From: Lachnospiraceae bacterium UBA3287
GTDB lineage: Bacteria > Bacillota > Clostridia > Lachnospirales > Lachnospiraceae
NCBI GenBank assembly: GCA_002362155.1
Contig: DETN01000010.1
Coordinates: 4,724-23,449 of the forward strand
Reading direction: 5' to 3'
Length of the DNA stretch: 18,726 nt
Every line of letters begins with the position of its first letter. The first letter of the stretch is position 1. This document shows, one piece after another, positions 7,237 to 14,282 of this stretch. Position numbers and translations under genes: made by a program. The notes below the pieces were generated by a model. The model saw only the letters and a list, made by a program, of their open reading frames with translations. It ran no database searches and had not been told where the DNA came from.

Positions 7237-8052
7237 TTAATATCCGAAGATCGACTTACGGATCAGGTAAAGAATCAGCAGATGGGCCGGATAGAATATA
7301 TAGAAGAAATATTTGTACTGCTTTCCCTTTCTTCCATTATAACACCGAATCAGGAAAAAGCCCGGTATTGCGTAGAGTTCGAACGAGCTGTAAAAAGCCA
7401 GCCAGCCCCAGCTGAGTATGGCCTGCAGGTCTCTGGACTGCCGCAGCAGGTACATGATCACAATGGTCATGACGCCGCCGTAGGTGTAGTCGCTGCCGAT
7501 CATCTTTGCCGCCCAGCACAGGCCAAAGACGGCGGGGCAGGATACGGCCAGCGCGATCAGCAGGTTCAGCCATCTGTTTCCGGTCCCCTTTCCCTTCGGA
7601 TCTCTGTCGGGAGGGAAGGCTCTCAGCATGGAATCCAGGATCCAGATGCTGAGGAGGCCCAGGGCCAGGGTGAACATGGTCCCCGTATGGGGCCTCGTGG
7701 ATCCCGGGAAAAAGATCCAGTTGAAGGGATAATGAGAGATCAGTCCGAACAGGACAAGGCGGAAGAGATAGCGGATCCTGCTTCTGGTGTGGAAGTAGCC
7801 TTCCAGGACCATAAAGCAGAAAATAGGGAAGGCAGTCCTTCCCACCGCTCTTCCCACGTAGTCCAGGTAATACCAGAAGGTCCCGGTCTTATAAAGCGGA
7901 ACTCCTTCTACGTAGACCCGTTCCAGAAAGCAGCATGTGATATGGTCGATCAGCATGGTAATGACCGCCGCGTATTTCAGGACCGATGCGCTGACCCCGT
8001 TCTGCATCAGTCTGCCGACCGGGTTTTCAGCCATTTTCCCTTCAGAACTCAT
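7237..8052 (-). CDS. TraX-family membrane protein
   Basis: A 271-residue multi-pass membrane protein with about seven to eight hydrophobic segments. It resembles the TraX family: KYAAVITMLIDHI near the start, GRTAFPIFCFMVLEGYFHTR (about 89-108), ISHYPFNW and a YPAHLLILYLIR end. The founder, F-plasmid TraX, N-acetylates pilin; chromosomal homologues are common in Firmicutes and probably are acyltransferases of unknown target. Nothing conjugative is nearby. Start is uncertain: ATG 8052 has AGGAG 10 nt upstream, and ATG 8034 has AAGGG very close. The nearest downstream gene on the strand is the beta-CASP gene, 67 bp away. Confidence 0.88.
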   Translation of the reverse strand: MSSEGKMAENPVGRLMQNGVSASVLKYAAVITMLIDHITCCFLERVYVEGVPLYKTGTFWYYLDYVGRAVGRTAFPIFCFMVLEGYFHTRSRIRYLFRLVLFGLISHYPFNWIFFPGSTRPHTGTMFTLALGLLSIWILDSMLRAFPPDRDPKGKGTGNRWLNLLIALAVSCPAVFGLCWAAKMIGSDYTYGGVMTIVIMYLLRQSRDLQAILSWGWLAFYSSFELYAIPGFFLIRCYNGRKGKQYKYFFYIFYPAHLLILYLIRKSIFGY

Positions 8053-8135
8053 AGGCTTCCGTCTCCTGTGGGGCGCCCGGCCGCTTTCACACGAAAAGGA
8101 CGGCCATATTTAACGTAATGACACCCGCTATCCAA

Positions 8136-8164
8136 TTTATACACGCTTATATAAAAAAACACAA
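8136..8164 (-). promoter_or_regulatory. Predicted promoter of the TraX-like gene
   Basis: On the minus strand TTGTGT (8164-8159) and TATAAA (8141-8136) are separated by 17 bp, giving a leader of about 75 nt. Confidence 0.5.
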
Positions 8165-8333
8165 ACCTTTTCGTACCGGACTCCGGCCGCTTCTGTCCGG
8201 ATACAGTTTCTCAGAAAAGTATAACAGAATCCTGCTTCCATTTTCATCACTGTATCGGAATACAATTTGTTTTTCTGCGCCGAAAGCACGCCGGGACACG
8301 GGTAATCTTTCTTCCCGCGCCGCGTCCGGATTG

Positions 8334-8378
8334 CGTGTGAAATAACTTCATAGGGAACGGGTGAAATAACTTCACACG
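8334..8378. repeat. Paired operator-like repeats upstream of integrase
   Basis: Two identical 14-bp copies of GTGAAATAACTTCA occur at 8337-8350 and 8361-8374, starting 24 bp apart. The unit is itself an inverted repeat (GTGAA-ATAAC-TTCAC, complete in the second copy). The pair is enclosed by an outer inverted repeat CGTGTGAA (8334-8341) / TTCACACG (8371-8378). This looks like a double protein-binding site, for a repressor, an excision factor or integrase arm binding. Confidence 0.6.
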
Positions 8379-8425
8379 AAAATACCGCGGCGGCATCCCG
8401 GCCGGTGCAGGGGCGCTCACAGTTC

Positions 8426-8454
8426 TTGCATCCCTCTGACAGGAATGCTATCCT
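8426..8454 (+). promoter_or_regulatory. Weak predicted promoter of the integrase gene
   Basis: TTGCAT (8426-8431), 17 bp, TATCCT (8449-8454). Its start point near 8461 would exclude the in-frame ATG at 8445 and favour the TTG start at 8508. Confidence 0.35.
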
Positions 8455-8507
8455 CTCCCCCGGGGATCGCCAGAGATCTGAAGAGAAAAGCACTGGAGAA
8501 AAAAACA

Positions 8508-9773
8508 TTGAAAAAAGTCACATTTCCCAAAAAACCGAGCAGTGACGGTTATTATCACTGCTATGTAAAAGATCCGCTGAAAAAAAGCGGTAGAAAGCAG
8601 ATCAAAGCAAAAACACTGGAGGATCTGCAGAAAAAAGTCAGGACGTATGAGAACGGGGAGTCCGGAGATGCCCGCAGGACCTTCAGAGAAGCCTATGAGA
8701 TCCTTCAGCAGAGGACCGGCGACCTGGTCAAGACCAGAGAGAGGCATTATTCGGTCTCCAACACAGTGTCCCGCCACTGGCAGACCTACAACCGCTTCTT
8801 TGCCGGAACGGACTTTGAAAAGCTGCATGTGGATGAGATCACAGAACTGGACATCGAAGCTGTCTGCAGACTGAATCTGGAGCGCTACAACCTCAGAAAG
8901 CGTGCCTGGCAGTCCATGAGGACCGTGATCAAACAGGTCATGGACCTCTCCTTCCACAGACGATGGACCATGGAAAACAACTACCTGCGCTGCGATTTCG
9001 CCCAGTTTAAAGACATGATCCTGCCCGATGTTCCCATCGCGGAGAGGGCCTATTCACAGGAAGAAATGGACAATGTCATGGCCTTCATCGCCGAAAAGCA
9101 CAGAAAGGCCCCTTCCTACCTGCCGGCCTATGCCCTGGAGATGCAGATCATTATGGGCCTTCGCCGTGGGGAGGTCCCGCCCCTTCGCTGGAGCGACGTC
9201 CATGATTTCTGGATCGGGATCGAACGGGAACAGATCACCCTGAAGCCTCAAACAGGTACCGGCGGCAAGGACAGCTTCCACATCGTGGGCCACACCAAGA
9301 ACGGCAAAAACCGCCAGTTCCCCATCACCCGGGAAGTCCGGGACTTTCTGGACAGGCTGAAAGAGGTCCACAGGCTCTACTACCCCGGCAGCGAATATCT
9401 CTTTCCGGCAGATTCTCCGGAAGGCGTCATCACCAACAGCACGGTCTACAACTTCTACCGGCGCATGTGCCGGGCCCTGGATATCCCGGTCTGCCAGGAC
9501 ACAGTCCGCGGCACCCATGCCTTCCGCAGGAACGCCATCTCCCGCTACGTAAACCTGGACGGCGGCTCCATCGAGGACGCTGCCAGGCTCTTCGGGAATT
9601 CGGCCCTGGTGGCGGAAAAGCATTATTTCACCGGCATGGACGTGGAACGGTTCCGGAAGGTCCTGGACGGCGAGGCCGGCAGAGGTCAGATGGATCTTGA
9701 CCTTGAAGACGTGATTCCCTTCTTCCTTCGGCTGAAGAATCTGCTGGAAGAAAGCAAGACGCTCCCGGGCTGA
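8508..9773 (+). CDS. Tyrosine recombinase/integrase
   Basis: A phage/transposon-type site-specific recombinase of 421 residues from TTG 8508 (GGAG 9 nt upstream); an in-frame ATG at 8445 would add 21 residues but has no spaced RBS. It has an N-terminal arm-binding-like domain (KKVTFPKKPSSDGYYHCYV), a helical core-binding domain (about 60-165) and a catalytic domain. Catalytic residues, numbered from the TTG, are Arg219 (GLRRGE), Lys264 (GHTKNGK), His337 and Arg340 (THAFRR) and Tyr373 (KHYF). The second conserved His, normally in LGH, is Asn364 (FGNSA). No excisionase, replication or cargo genes are next to it. Its 3' end faces the 3' end of tRNA-Gly, a classic integration target. Confidence 0.93.
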   Translation: MKKVTFPKKPSSDGYYHCYVKDPLKKSGRKQIKAKTLEDLQKKVRTYENGESGDARRTFREAYEILQQRTGDLVKTRERHYSVSNTVSRHWQTYNRFFAGTDFEKLHVDEITELDIEAVCRLNLERYNLRKRAWQSMRTVIKQVMDLSFHRRWTMENNYLRCDFAQFKDMILPDVPIAERAYSQEEMDNVMAFIAEKHRKAPSYLPAYALEMQIIMGLRRGEVPPLRWSDVHDFWIGIEREQITLKPQTGTGGKDSFHIVGHTKNGKNRQFPITREVRDFLDRLKEVHRLYYPGSEYLFPADSPEGVITNSTVYNFYRRMCRALDIPVCQDTVRGTHAFRRNAISRYVNLDGGSIEDAARLFGNSALVAEKHYFTGMDVERFRKVLDGEAGRGQMDLDLEDVIPFFLRLKNLLEESKTLPG

Positions 9774-9811
9774 GTCTTTCTGCAACAAAAAGACATGCCG
9801 GGAGCATTTTT
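9761..9811 (+). terminator. Intrinsic terminator of the integrase gene
   Basis: GCTCCCGG (9761-9768) pairs with CCGGGAGC (9798-9805), with an inner GTCTTT/AAAGAC stem (9774-9779, 9789-9794), and is followed by ATTTTT. The 5' arm lies within the last codons of the integrase. Confidence 0.8.
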
Positions 9812-9864
9812 CCCATCGGAAAAAAACGGGCCTGGGTAAAAACAGAAACGATTCTCGAAAAGGC

Positions 9865-9902
9865 AAAAAAATAGCGGAAATCCAGGATTTCTGGACTTCC
9901 GC
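9865..9902 (-). terminator. Intrinsic terminator of tRNA-Gly
   Basis: On the minus strand GCGGAA-g-TCCAG pairs with CTGGA-t-TTCCGC around a 5-nt loop, followed by TA and seven T. It begins a few bases after the tRNA 3' end. Confidence 0.85.
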
Positions 9903-9907
9903 TTCAG

Positions 9908-9980
9908 AGCGATAGACGAGGCTCGAACTCGCGACCTCCACCTTGGCAAGGTGGCGTACTACCAACTGTACTACTATCGC
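9908..9980 (-). tRNA. tRNA-Gly (anticodon GCC)
   Basis: A complete 73-nt cloverleaf: acceptor GCGATAG / CTATCGC, D-loop with AGTTGGTA, anticodon stem CCACC / GGTGG with loop TTGCCAA (anticodon GCC), T-loop TTCGAGC, and discriminator U as usual for tRNA-Gly. The 3' CCA is not encoded (next bases CTG), so it must be added by nucleotidyltransferase. It has a near-consensus promoter and its own terminator, so it is a single-gene transcript. Its 3' end points at the integrase. Confidence 0.97.
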
Positions 9981-10015
9981 ATTCGGTACTGCCGGTTTCT
10001 TCAGCCGACTTCGTT

Positions 10016-10044
10016 ATAATACCGAATCATGATGACTTTGTCAA
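10016..10044 (-). promoter_or_regulatory. Strong sigma-A promoter of tRNA-Gly
   Basis: On the minus strand TTGACA (10044-10039, perfect) and TATTAT (10021-10016, 5/6) are separated by exactly 17 bp, about 35 bp before the tRNA. Confidence 0.85.
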
Positions 10045-10134
10045 CATGTTTTTTTCAAATTTTCACTGATCCTGCCCTCTGCCGCCGTCAGGCCCTTCCG
10101 GATCCTGCCTGGCCGCCCTCTCCGGGGCGGGCGC

Positions 10135-10851
10135 TCAGCTCCAGGGCTGGTCCTTCTCTTCGATATTGGTGTCCTGGACGGCATAGGTGTTCAGCTGCCT
10201 TAAGGCAACCACTTCAATGACGATGACCACCGCATAGAAGGCAAGGGTTGCAAAATCGCTTTCCATGCTGGCCAGAAAATCGTAAAGGCCGTGCAGCAGG
10301 ACCGGCAGCAGCAGGCTCTGCTTCATATAGACCTTCATGGCAGCCGGGTTCCTGCTGTTTTCGGCATATTTGGCCATGCCGTAGAAATGGCCCATGTAGA
10401 TACCGGTGATGCAGTGAAGGGGGATGGCCGTAAGGGCTCTTATGAAGGCCGTTCCCAGTCCGCCGAATCCCGTCACGTACATAATGTTCTCCGCCGCCGC
10501 AAAGCCCAGAGACACTGCCGCGCCGTACACGACGCCGTCAAAAAGGAAGTTGAATTCGGGATTCTTCCAGGTAAGCTTCTTCAGGGCAAACCGTTTCACT
10601 CCCTCTTCCGCGCAGGCAATGACGATGAAGTTGTCGATCAGAAGATAGAGGGTGCCGTAGGGGTTGAGCCCGAGCCGGTCCAGGATAAAGGTCCCCGCCA
10701 GCTCCAGCACGCTGGCCGCGATGGTCGTCAGGGCGCCGGCCAGGAAAAGACGGACGATCAAGCCCGACGATTCCGGCTCGATCCTGTCCTTCGTATATAT
10801 TTTGTAGAAAAGATAAAAAGGCGGCAGAAGCGCCGCGGCCAGTAAAATCAT
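10135..10851 (-). CDS. PrsW-family intramembrane metalloprotease
   Basis: A 238-residue membrane protein with about seven hydrophobic segments. Family marks are EEGVK (Glu82-Glu83), FAAAEN (Glu121), a membrane His in IPLH (His146) and HGLYDF (His187), the presumed active-site and metal-binding positions of PrsW/CPBP-type proteases. In Bacillus, PrsW performs site-1 cleavage of the anti-sigma factor RsiW; here no sigma/anti-sigma pair is adjacent, so the substrate is unknown. AAAGGAGG lies 8 nt before the ATG. It has its own promoter and follows the met operon terminator. No clear terminator was seen between it and tRNA-Gly on the same strand. Confidence 0.88.
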   Translation of the reverse strand: MILLAAALLPPFYLFYKIYTKDRIEPESSGLIVRLFLAGALTTIAASVLELAGTFILDRLGLNPYGTLYLLIDNFIVIACAEEGVKRFALKKLTWKNPEFNFLFDGVVYGAAVSLGFAAAENIMYVTGFGGLGTAFIRALTAIPLHCITGIYMGHFYGMAKYAENSRNPAAMKVYMKQSLLLPVLLHGLYDFLASMESDFATLAFYAVVIVIEVVALRQLNTYAVQDTNIEEKDQPWS

Positions 10852-10884
10852 ATCCGTGACCTCCTTTGATACGGGCTGCTTCCT

Positions 10885-10893
10885 ATTTTACCA
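10885..10893 (-). promoter_or_regulatory. Predicted extended -10 promoter of the PrsW-like gene
   Basis: The minus strand reads TGGTAAAAT (10893-10885), an extended -10 (TGN plus TAAAAT). No good -35 is present, which is usual for this class. The predicted leader is about 27 nt. Confidence 0.5.
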
Positions 10894-10922
10894 TAATTCC
10901 TCTTTATGACACAGACCGGAGA

Positions 10923-10955
10923 CAAAAAATCAGGCAGGAAGCGTTCCTGCCTGAT
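10923..10955 (-). terminator. Intrinsic terminator of the metNIQ operon
   Basis: A perfect 12-bp stem (ATCAGGCAGGAA / TTCCTGCCTGAT, arms 10944-10955 and 10929-10940, 3-nt loop) is followed on the minus strand by a run of T. It lies about 70 bp after the metQ stop. Confidence 0.92.
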
Positions 10956-11023
10956 CTTGTCTTTATGAAGAAAACTCTTCTCTTTCAGATTACCCGCGGC
11001 TCCCAGTGTCCGCGCGGATCCTG

Positions 11024-11884
11024 TTATTCCACGATGAAAGGAACAACGGCTCCATTGTATTTCTCGTTGATGAACTTGACAATGGAGGGAGACCTGAGGG
11101 CTTCCACCAGAATCTTGATGTTCTCGTCATTCTCATGACCTGCCTTGACGGCGATGACGTTCACATAGGTCTCGGCTGCTTCGGAATCGCTCATTTCGTA
11201 GACAATGGCATCGTCTTCCAGGTTGTAGCCTGCCTCGATGGCGTAGTTGCCGTTCAGGACCACATAGGATACTTCACTGATGACGTGAGGGATCTGGGCT
11301 GCTTCCATCTCTTCGATCTTGAGATCGAAAGCCATGGATTCGATATCGTTGACGGTAGCGGTAAGGCCTGCGCCTTCCTTCAGTTTGATGATGCCGTTGT
11401 CCTGGAGAAGGAGCAGGGCTCTTGCTTCGTTGGTGGTGTCGTTGGGGATCGCAATGACGTCGCCGTCTGCCATGCCGCCAAGACCGGACTTGGTGCCGGG
11501 ATAAAGTCCCAGAGGCTCATAGTGGATGCCGCCTGCATTGACCAGGTCATAGCCGTGCTCTTCGTTATAGCTTTCGAGGTAGGGGATGTGCTGGAAATAG
11601 TTTGCGTCCATTTCACCGGAATAAACGACTTCATTGGGCTGTACATAGTCATTGTAGACTACGACCTTGAGCTCAATGCCTTCGGCTTCCAGGACCGGTT
11701 TGACCTTCTCCAGGATCTCTGCATGAGGAACCGGGGTCGCAGCAATAGTGATTACGTTGTCTTCCACGGGAGCATCCACAGTCTCTTCCTTGGCGCCCTG
11801 AGAGCCGGAAGAACCGCCGCAGCCCGCCAGAAGGGATGCAGAAAGAACTGATGCAAGGATTACCGCAAACATTTTCTTTTTCAT
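11024..11884 (-). CDS. metQ: Methionine-binding lipoprotein MetQ (NlpA family)
   Basis: A 286-residue substrate-binding lipoprotein of a methionine ABC importer. The signal peptide ends in LLAGC (Cys22). The mature part follows the NlpA/MetQ pattern: ITIAATPVPHAEILE, the ANYFQHIPYLESYN segment, and GLYPGTKSGL and IAIPNDTTNEARALLLL. It is the last gene of the metNIQ operon, separated from metI by 89 bp containing a strong hairpin, and has a good TAGGAGG RBS, which may allow it to be made in excess over the permease. Ligand could be D- or L-methionine or a related compound. Confidence 0.95.
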   Translation of the reverse strand: MKKKMFAVILASVLSASLLAGCGGSSGSQGAKEETVDAPVEDNVITIAATPVPHAEILEKVKPVLEAEGIELKVVVYNDYVQPNEVVYSGEMDANYFQHIPYLESYNEEHGYDLVNAGGIHYEPLGLYPGTKSGLGGMADGDVIAIPNDTTNEARALLLLQDNGIIKLKEGAGLTATVNDIESMAFDLKIEEMEAAQIPHVISEVSYVVLNGNYAIEAGYNLEDDAIVYEMSDSEAAETYVNVIAVKAGHENDENIKILVEALRSPSIVKFINEKYNGAVVPFIVE

Positions 11885-11921
11885 TTTATTAGCCTCCTAA
11901 GCTTTTTTATTTATATTTCTT

Positions 11922-11952
11922 CCGGAGCCGGCTTCCTTAGGTCCGGCTTCGG
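11922..11952. other. Intercistronic hairpin between metI and metQ
   Basis: CCGGAGCCGG (11922-11931) pairs with CCGGCTTCGG (11943-11952) with one mismatch and an 11-nt loop. No T-run follows on the minus strand, so it is more likely an RNA-stability or processing element than a terminator. Confidence 0.6.
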
Positions 11953-11973
11953 GAAATATACGACTGGCTGCCG

Positions 11974-12636
11974 TCAGGACCGCCTTCTGTCGATCCCCGA
12001 CGCAATGGTCATGCCGGCCAGCTGGAAGATCTGCTGCAGCAGGACCAGCAGGACCACCGTCACCACCATGATATCCGCCTGATAGCGGTAATATCCGTAC
12101 TGGATGGCAATGGAGCCCAGACCGCCGCCGCCGACGGTTCCGGCCATGGCCGAATAACCCAGAATGGTGCCCAGGCAGATGGTCGCCCCGGTGACCAGGG
12201 AGACGCGGGCTTCCACCAGGAGCACGTGCAGTATGATCTGGAAAGTATCCGCTCCCATGGACTGGGCCGCCTCGATCACGCCCTTGTCCACCTCCTTGAG
12301 GGAGGATTCCACCATACGGGCTATAAAGGGGGCCGCCGATACCACCAGGGGAACGATGGTGGCCGTGGATCCGTAGCTCTTTCCCACGATCATCCTGGTC
12401 AGGGGAATGATCAGGATCAGGAGGATCAGGAAAGGAATGGACCTCATGATATTGGTAATAAAATCCAGGACTCTGTATACCGGACGGTTGGGCTTTATGC
12501 CGCCCTCGTCCGTCACCGCCAGCACAACGCCCCAGGGAAGGCCCAGGACATAGCCGAACAGTGTGGAGACCAGGGTCATGTACAGGGACTCAAAAATGCC
12601 TCTTCCGATCATCTGCCAGACTTCAATAGTCCACAT
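11974..12636 (-). CDS. metI: Methionine ABC transporter permease MetI
   Basis: An integral membrane permease of about 220 residues with five or so hydrophobic segments and the EAA loop IEAAQSMGADTFQIILHVLL that docks on the ATPase. ATG 12636 is preferred because AGGAGG lies 9 nt upstream; the ATG two codons earlier (12642) is only 3 nt from it. Either start overlaps the end of metN (stop at 12623), so translation is likely coupled. Confidence 0.94.
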   Translation of the reverse strand: MWTIEVWQMIGRGIFESLYMTLVSTLFGYVLGLPWGVVLAVTDEGGIKPNRPVYRVLDFITNIMRSIPFLILLILIIPLTRMIVGKSYGSTATIVPLVVSAAPFIARMVESSLKEVDKGVIEAAQSMGADTFQIILHVLLVEARVSLVTGATICLGTILGYSAMAGTVGGGGLGSIAIQYGYYRYQADIMVVTVVLLVLLQQIFQLAGMTIASGIDRRRS

Positions 12637-13684
12637 CGTCATCCACCTCCTCTACCGCAAGTCCCCGGCCGATCAGCCAGGCGATCATTTCTTCCTGCAG
12701 CTGCCTGTCTTCGGGAAGGCCCAGGATCATCTGTCCCCTGGCCACGCCCTTCACATCTCTGGTATCCGCCCTGAGGATATTCACGGGGGTGCCGAAATGC
12801 AGGACCATGTTTCCGATCACAGGTTCAAACGAGGAGTTGCTGGAGAAGGCGATGCGGATCCTGCGGTCTTCATGCAGCAGGTCCTTTTCGCCTCTGCGGC
12901 GTTCCCTGTCCAGACGGGCCTTCTCCCATTCGTCGGGGTCCTTGCCCTCCACCACAAGATATCTTCCGGCTCTGGATTTGGGGTGATTGAAGATGTCTTC
13001 CACAAGGCCGTTCTCCACAAGGACGCCGTCCTCGATGATGGCCACGTGGTTGCATATGTCTCTGACCACCGACATCTGGTGGGTGATGATGATGATGGTG
13101 ATGCCGGTCTCTTCGTTGATCTTCTTTAACAGCTCCAGGATCTGCTGGGTGGTCTGGGGATCCAGGGCGCTGGTGGCCTCGTCGCAGAGCAGGATCTTGG
13201 GGTCGCTTGCCAGGGCTCTGGCAATGGCCACTCTCTGCATCTGGCCGCCGGAAAGCTGGGAGGGGAAGGCGTTCTCCTTATCGGACAGGCCCACCACGGA
13301 AAGCAGCTGCCTGGCTTTTGCCCGGGCCTGGTCCGGCTTCATGTTCTGTATGCGGAGAGGAAAGCATACGTTGTCGATGACCGATTTCTGCATCAGCAGG
13401 TTGAAGCTCTGGAAGATCATGCTGATCTGGCTGCGCAGCTTCCGAAGCTGGGGTCCGGACAGTTCCGAAAGGGGCTGCCCCTCCACCAGGACGCTGCCCT
13501 TTGTGGGGACTTCCAGGTAGTTCAGGCACCTTACCAGGGTGCTCTTTCCGGCTCCCGACATGCCGATGATTCCGTAGATATCCCCCTTCTCGACCTGAAG
13601 GTTGATATCCCTGAGTGCCTCCACCTGCGCATCCTTGGTCCGAAAGGTCTTGTACAGGTGCTGCACTTCCACTATATAGTCCAT
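12623..13684 (-). CDS. metN: Methionine ABC transporter ATPase MetN
   Basis: A 353-residue ATPase of usual length. Walker A is GMSGAGKST (about 42-50), the signature LSGGQMQRV, Walker B ILLCDEATSALDP, and the switch His in IIITHQM. The C-terminal region from about 265 is the NIL domain, which in MetN binds methionine and inhibits transport when the cell is replete. It is the first gene of metNIQ. AAGGCGG lies 5 nt before the ATG. I looked for a SAM (S-box) riboswitch or a T-box in the long upstream region and saw neither conserved core. Confidence 0.96.
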   Translation of the reverse strand: MDYIVEVQHLYKTFRTKDAQVEALRDINLQVEKGDIYGIIGMSGAGKSTLVRCLNYLEVPTKGSVLVEGQPLSELSGPQLRKLRSQISMIFQSFNLLMQKSVIDNVCFPLRIQNMKPDQARAKARQLLSVVGLSDKENAFPSQLSGGQMQRVAIARALASDPKILLCDEATSALDPQTTQQILELLKKINEETGITIIIITHQMSVVRDICNHVAIIEDGVLVENGLVEDIFNHPKSRAGRYLVVEGKDPDEWEKARLDRERRRGEKDLLHEDRRIRIAFSSNSSFEPVIGNMVLHFGTPVNILRADTRDVKGVARGQMILGLPEDRQLQEEMIAWLIGRGLAVEEVDDDVDY

Positions 13685-13711
13685 TTGTTCCGCCTTTCCG
13701 CCGCTCCCTGT

Positions 13712-13729
13712 CTTCCTTCCGGAAGGAAG
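13712..13729. promoter_or_regulatory. Perfect 18-bp palindrome in the metN leader
   Basis: CTTCCTTCC followed directly by GGAAGGAAG, 27 bp before the metN ATG. It could be an operator or, in RNA, a stem presenting or hiding purine-rich sequence near the RBS. Confidence 0.45.
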
Positions 13730-13925
13730 CCGCTGTTGTCTTTTCAGAAGCTGTGCGCGGCCGAAAGTATTTTCACGAATGTGCTGTTTCCAGTTTACAG
13801 CATGTTACTGTTTTTTACATTATTTTACATCCATGATAATACATTCTAACCATATTTCACAGCTTTTTTTAATGGTTTTTTGTTGATAATTAAGAATTCC
13901 TCCATCTGCCCTTCTCACAGGCCGC

Positions 13926-13954
13926 CTCCTGTTTTGCATTTTGTAAAACAGGAG
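13926..13954. other. 10-bp hairpin upstream of metN
   Basis: CTCCTGTTTT (13926-13935) and AAAACAGGAG (13945-13954) with a 9-nt loop. No T-run follows on either strand, so it is not a standard terminator. Confidence 0.5.
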
Positions 13955-14048
13955 TTCAAAGGGGGCTCAGCAGAGGATCAGGGGGATCAGAAGCGATATG
14001 CACAGCCGCTGTAAAGCGGAATCCACATTTGCGCAGGCAATTTTGGTT

Positions 14049-14077
14049 AACATATTTGTTTTGACTCAATCAGTCAA
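14049..14077 (-). promoter_or_regulatory. Predicted promoter toward metN inside a palindrome
   Basis: On the minus strand TTGACT (14077-14072), 17 bp, TATGTT (14054-14049). The -35 is one arm of a perfect inverted repeat TTGACT-CAATC-AGTCAA (14061-14077), a form seen in TetR-type operators. If used, the metN leader would be about 350 nt. Confidence 0.4.
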
Positions 14078-14187
14078 TAAGCCGCGGAAACCGCATAAAA
14101 ACGTAGTGTTTAAACTATTCGAATTTTCCTTGAATTTTCAGTCTTTTTACTCCCTGTCCCCGGCAGAAATCCCCAATTTCCACAAAG

Positions 14188-14196
14188 TTATCCACA
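14188..14196 (+). promoter_or_regulatory. Perfect DnaA-box sequence
   Basis: TTATCCACA matches the DnaA-box consensus TTATNCACA. TTTTTCACA (14279-14287) differs at one position. There is no dnaA or dnaN here, so this is not evidence of the chromosomal origin. Confidence 0.35.
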
Positions 14197-14282
14197 TTGA
14201 CACTCCTGTCAGAAAGTGGATTCCCGGTGCAGTTTCGTCAGAAAATTCTGAAAATACCCATGATTTTTGGTTTACATATTTT

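Larger units (their letters stand above)
8053..8507. other. Gene-free divergent region between TraX-like gene and integrase
   Basis: This 455-bp stretch separates divergently transcribed genes. It holds the promoter of the TraX-like gene, an inverted repeat CCGGAC/GTCCGG at about 8177-8201, the paired 14-bp repeats at 8334-8378 and a weak promoter for the integrase. A minus-strand frame at 8137-8508 has no recognisable content and was not called. Confidence 0.6.
13685..14282. other. 598-bp AT-rich gene-free region upstream of metN
   Basis: No convincing coding frame is present. The region holds an 18-bp perfect palindrome near the metN RBS, a 10-bp hairpin (13926-13954), a small hairpin CCGCT-GTAA-AGCGG (14006-14019), a promoter embedded in a palindrome (14049-14077), two direct copies of GAATTTTC (14121-14128, 14132-14139), and a DnaA-box sequence (14188-14196). 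No terminator for the helicase gene could be identified at its right end. Confidence 0.6.

Noticed and set aside
8137..8508. 123-codon minus-strand frame between the TraX-like gene and the integrase
   Set aside because: No recognisable motif, and it covers predicted promoters and the repeat pair; treated as non-coding.
7200..9907. Second copy of the tRNA-Gly 3' end as an att site left of the integrase
   Set aside because: Reading for matches to the T-loop and acceptor sequence found none longer than a few bases, so no element boundary can be drawn inside this window.
9054..9965. 303-codon minus-strand frame covering the integrase end and tRNA-Gly
   Set aside because: It runs through the tRNA and antisense to the integrase catalytic domain; no RBS or family likeness.
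14121..14139. CodY-box-like AATTTTC sequences (two direct copies of GAATTTTC)
   Set aside because: The best 15-bp alignment to the CodY consensus has three mismatches, which is common by chance in AT-rich DNA.
13685..14282. SAM riboswitch, T-box or SRP/6S RNA upstream of metN
   Set aside because: The conserved cores were looked for on the minus strand (and SRP-like CCGGAAGGAAG at 13719-13729) but the surrounding pairing is absent; the latter is just half of a simple palindrome.
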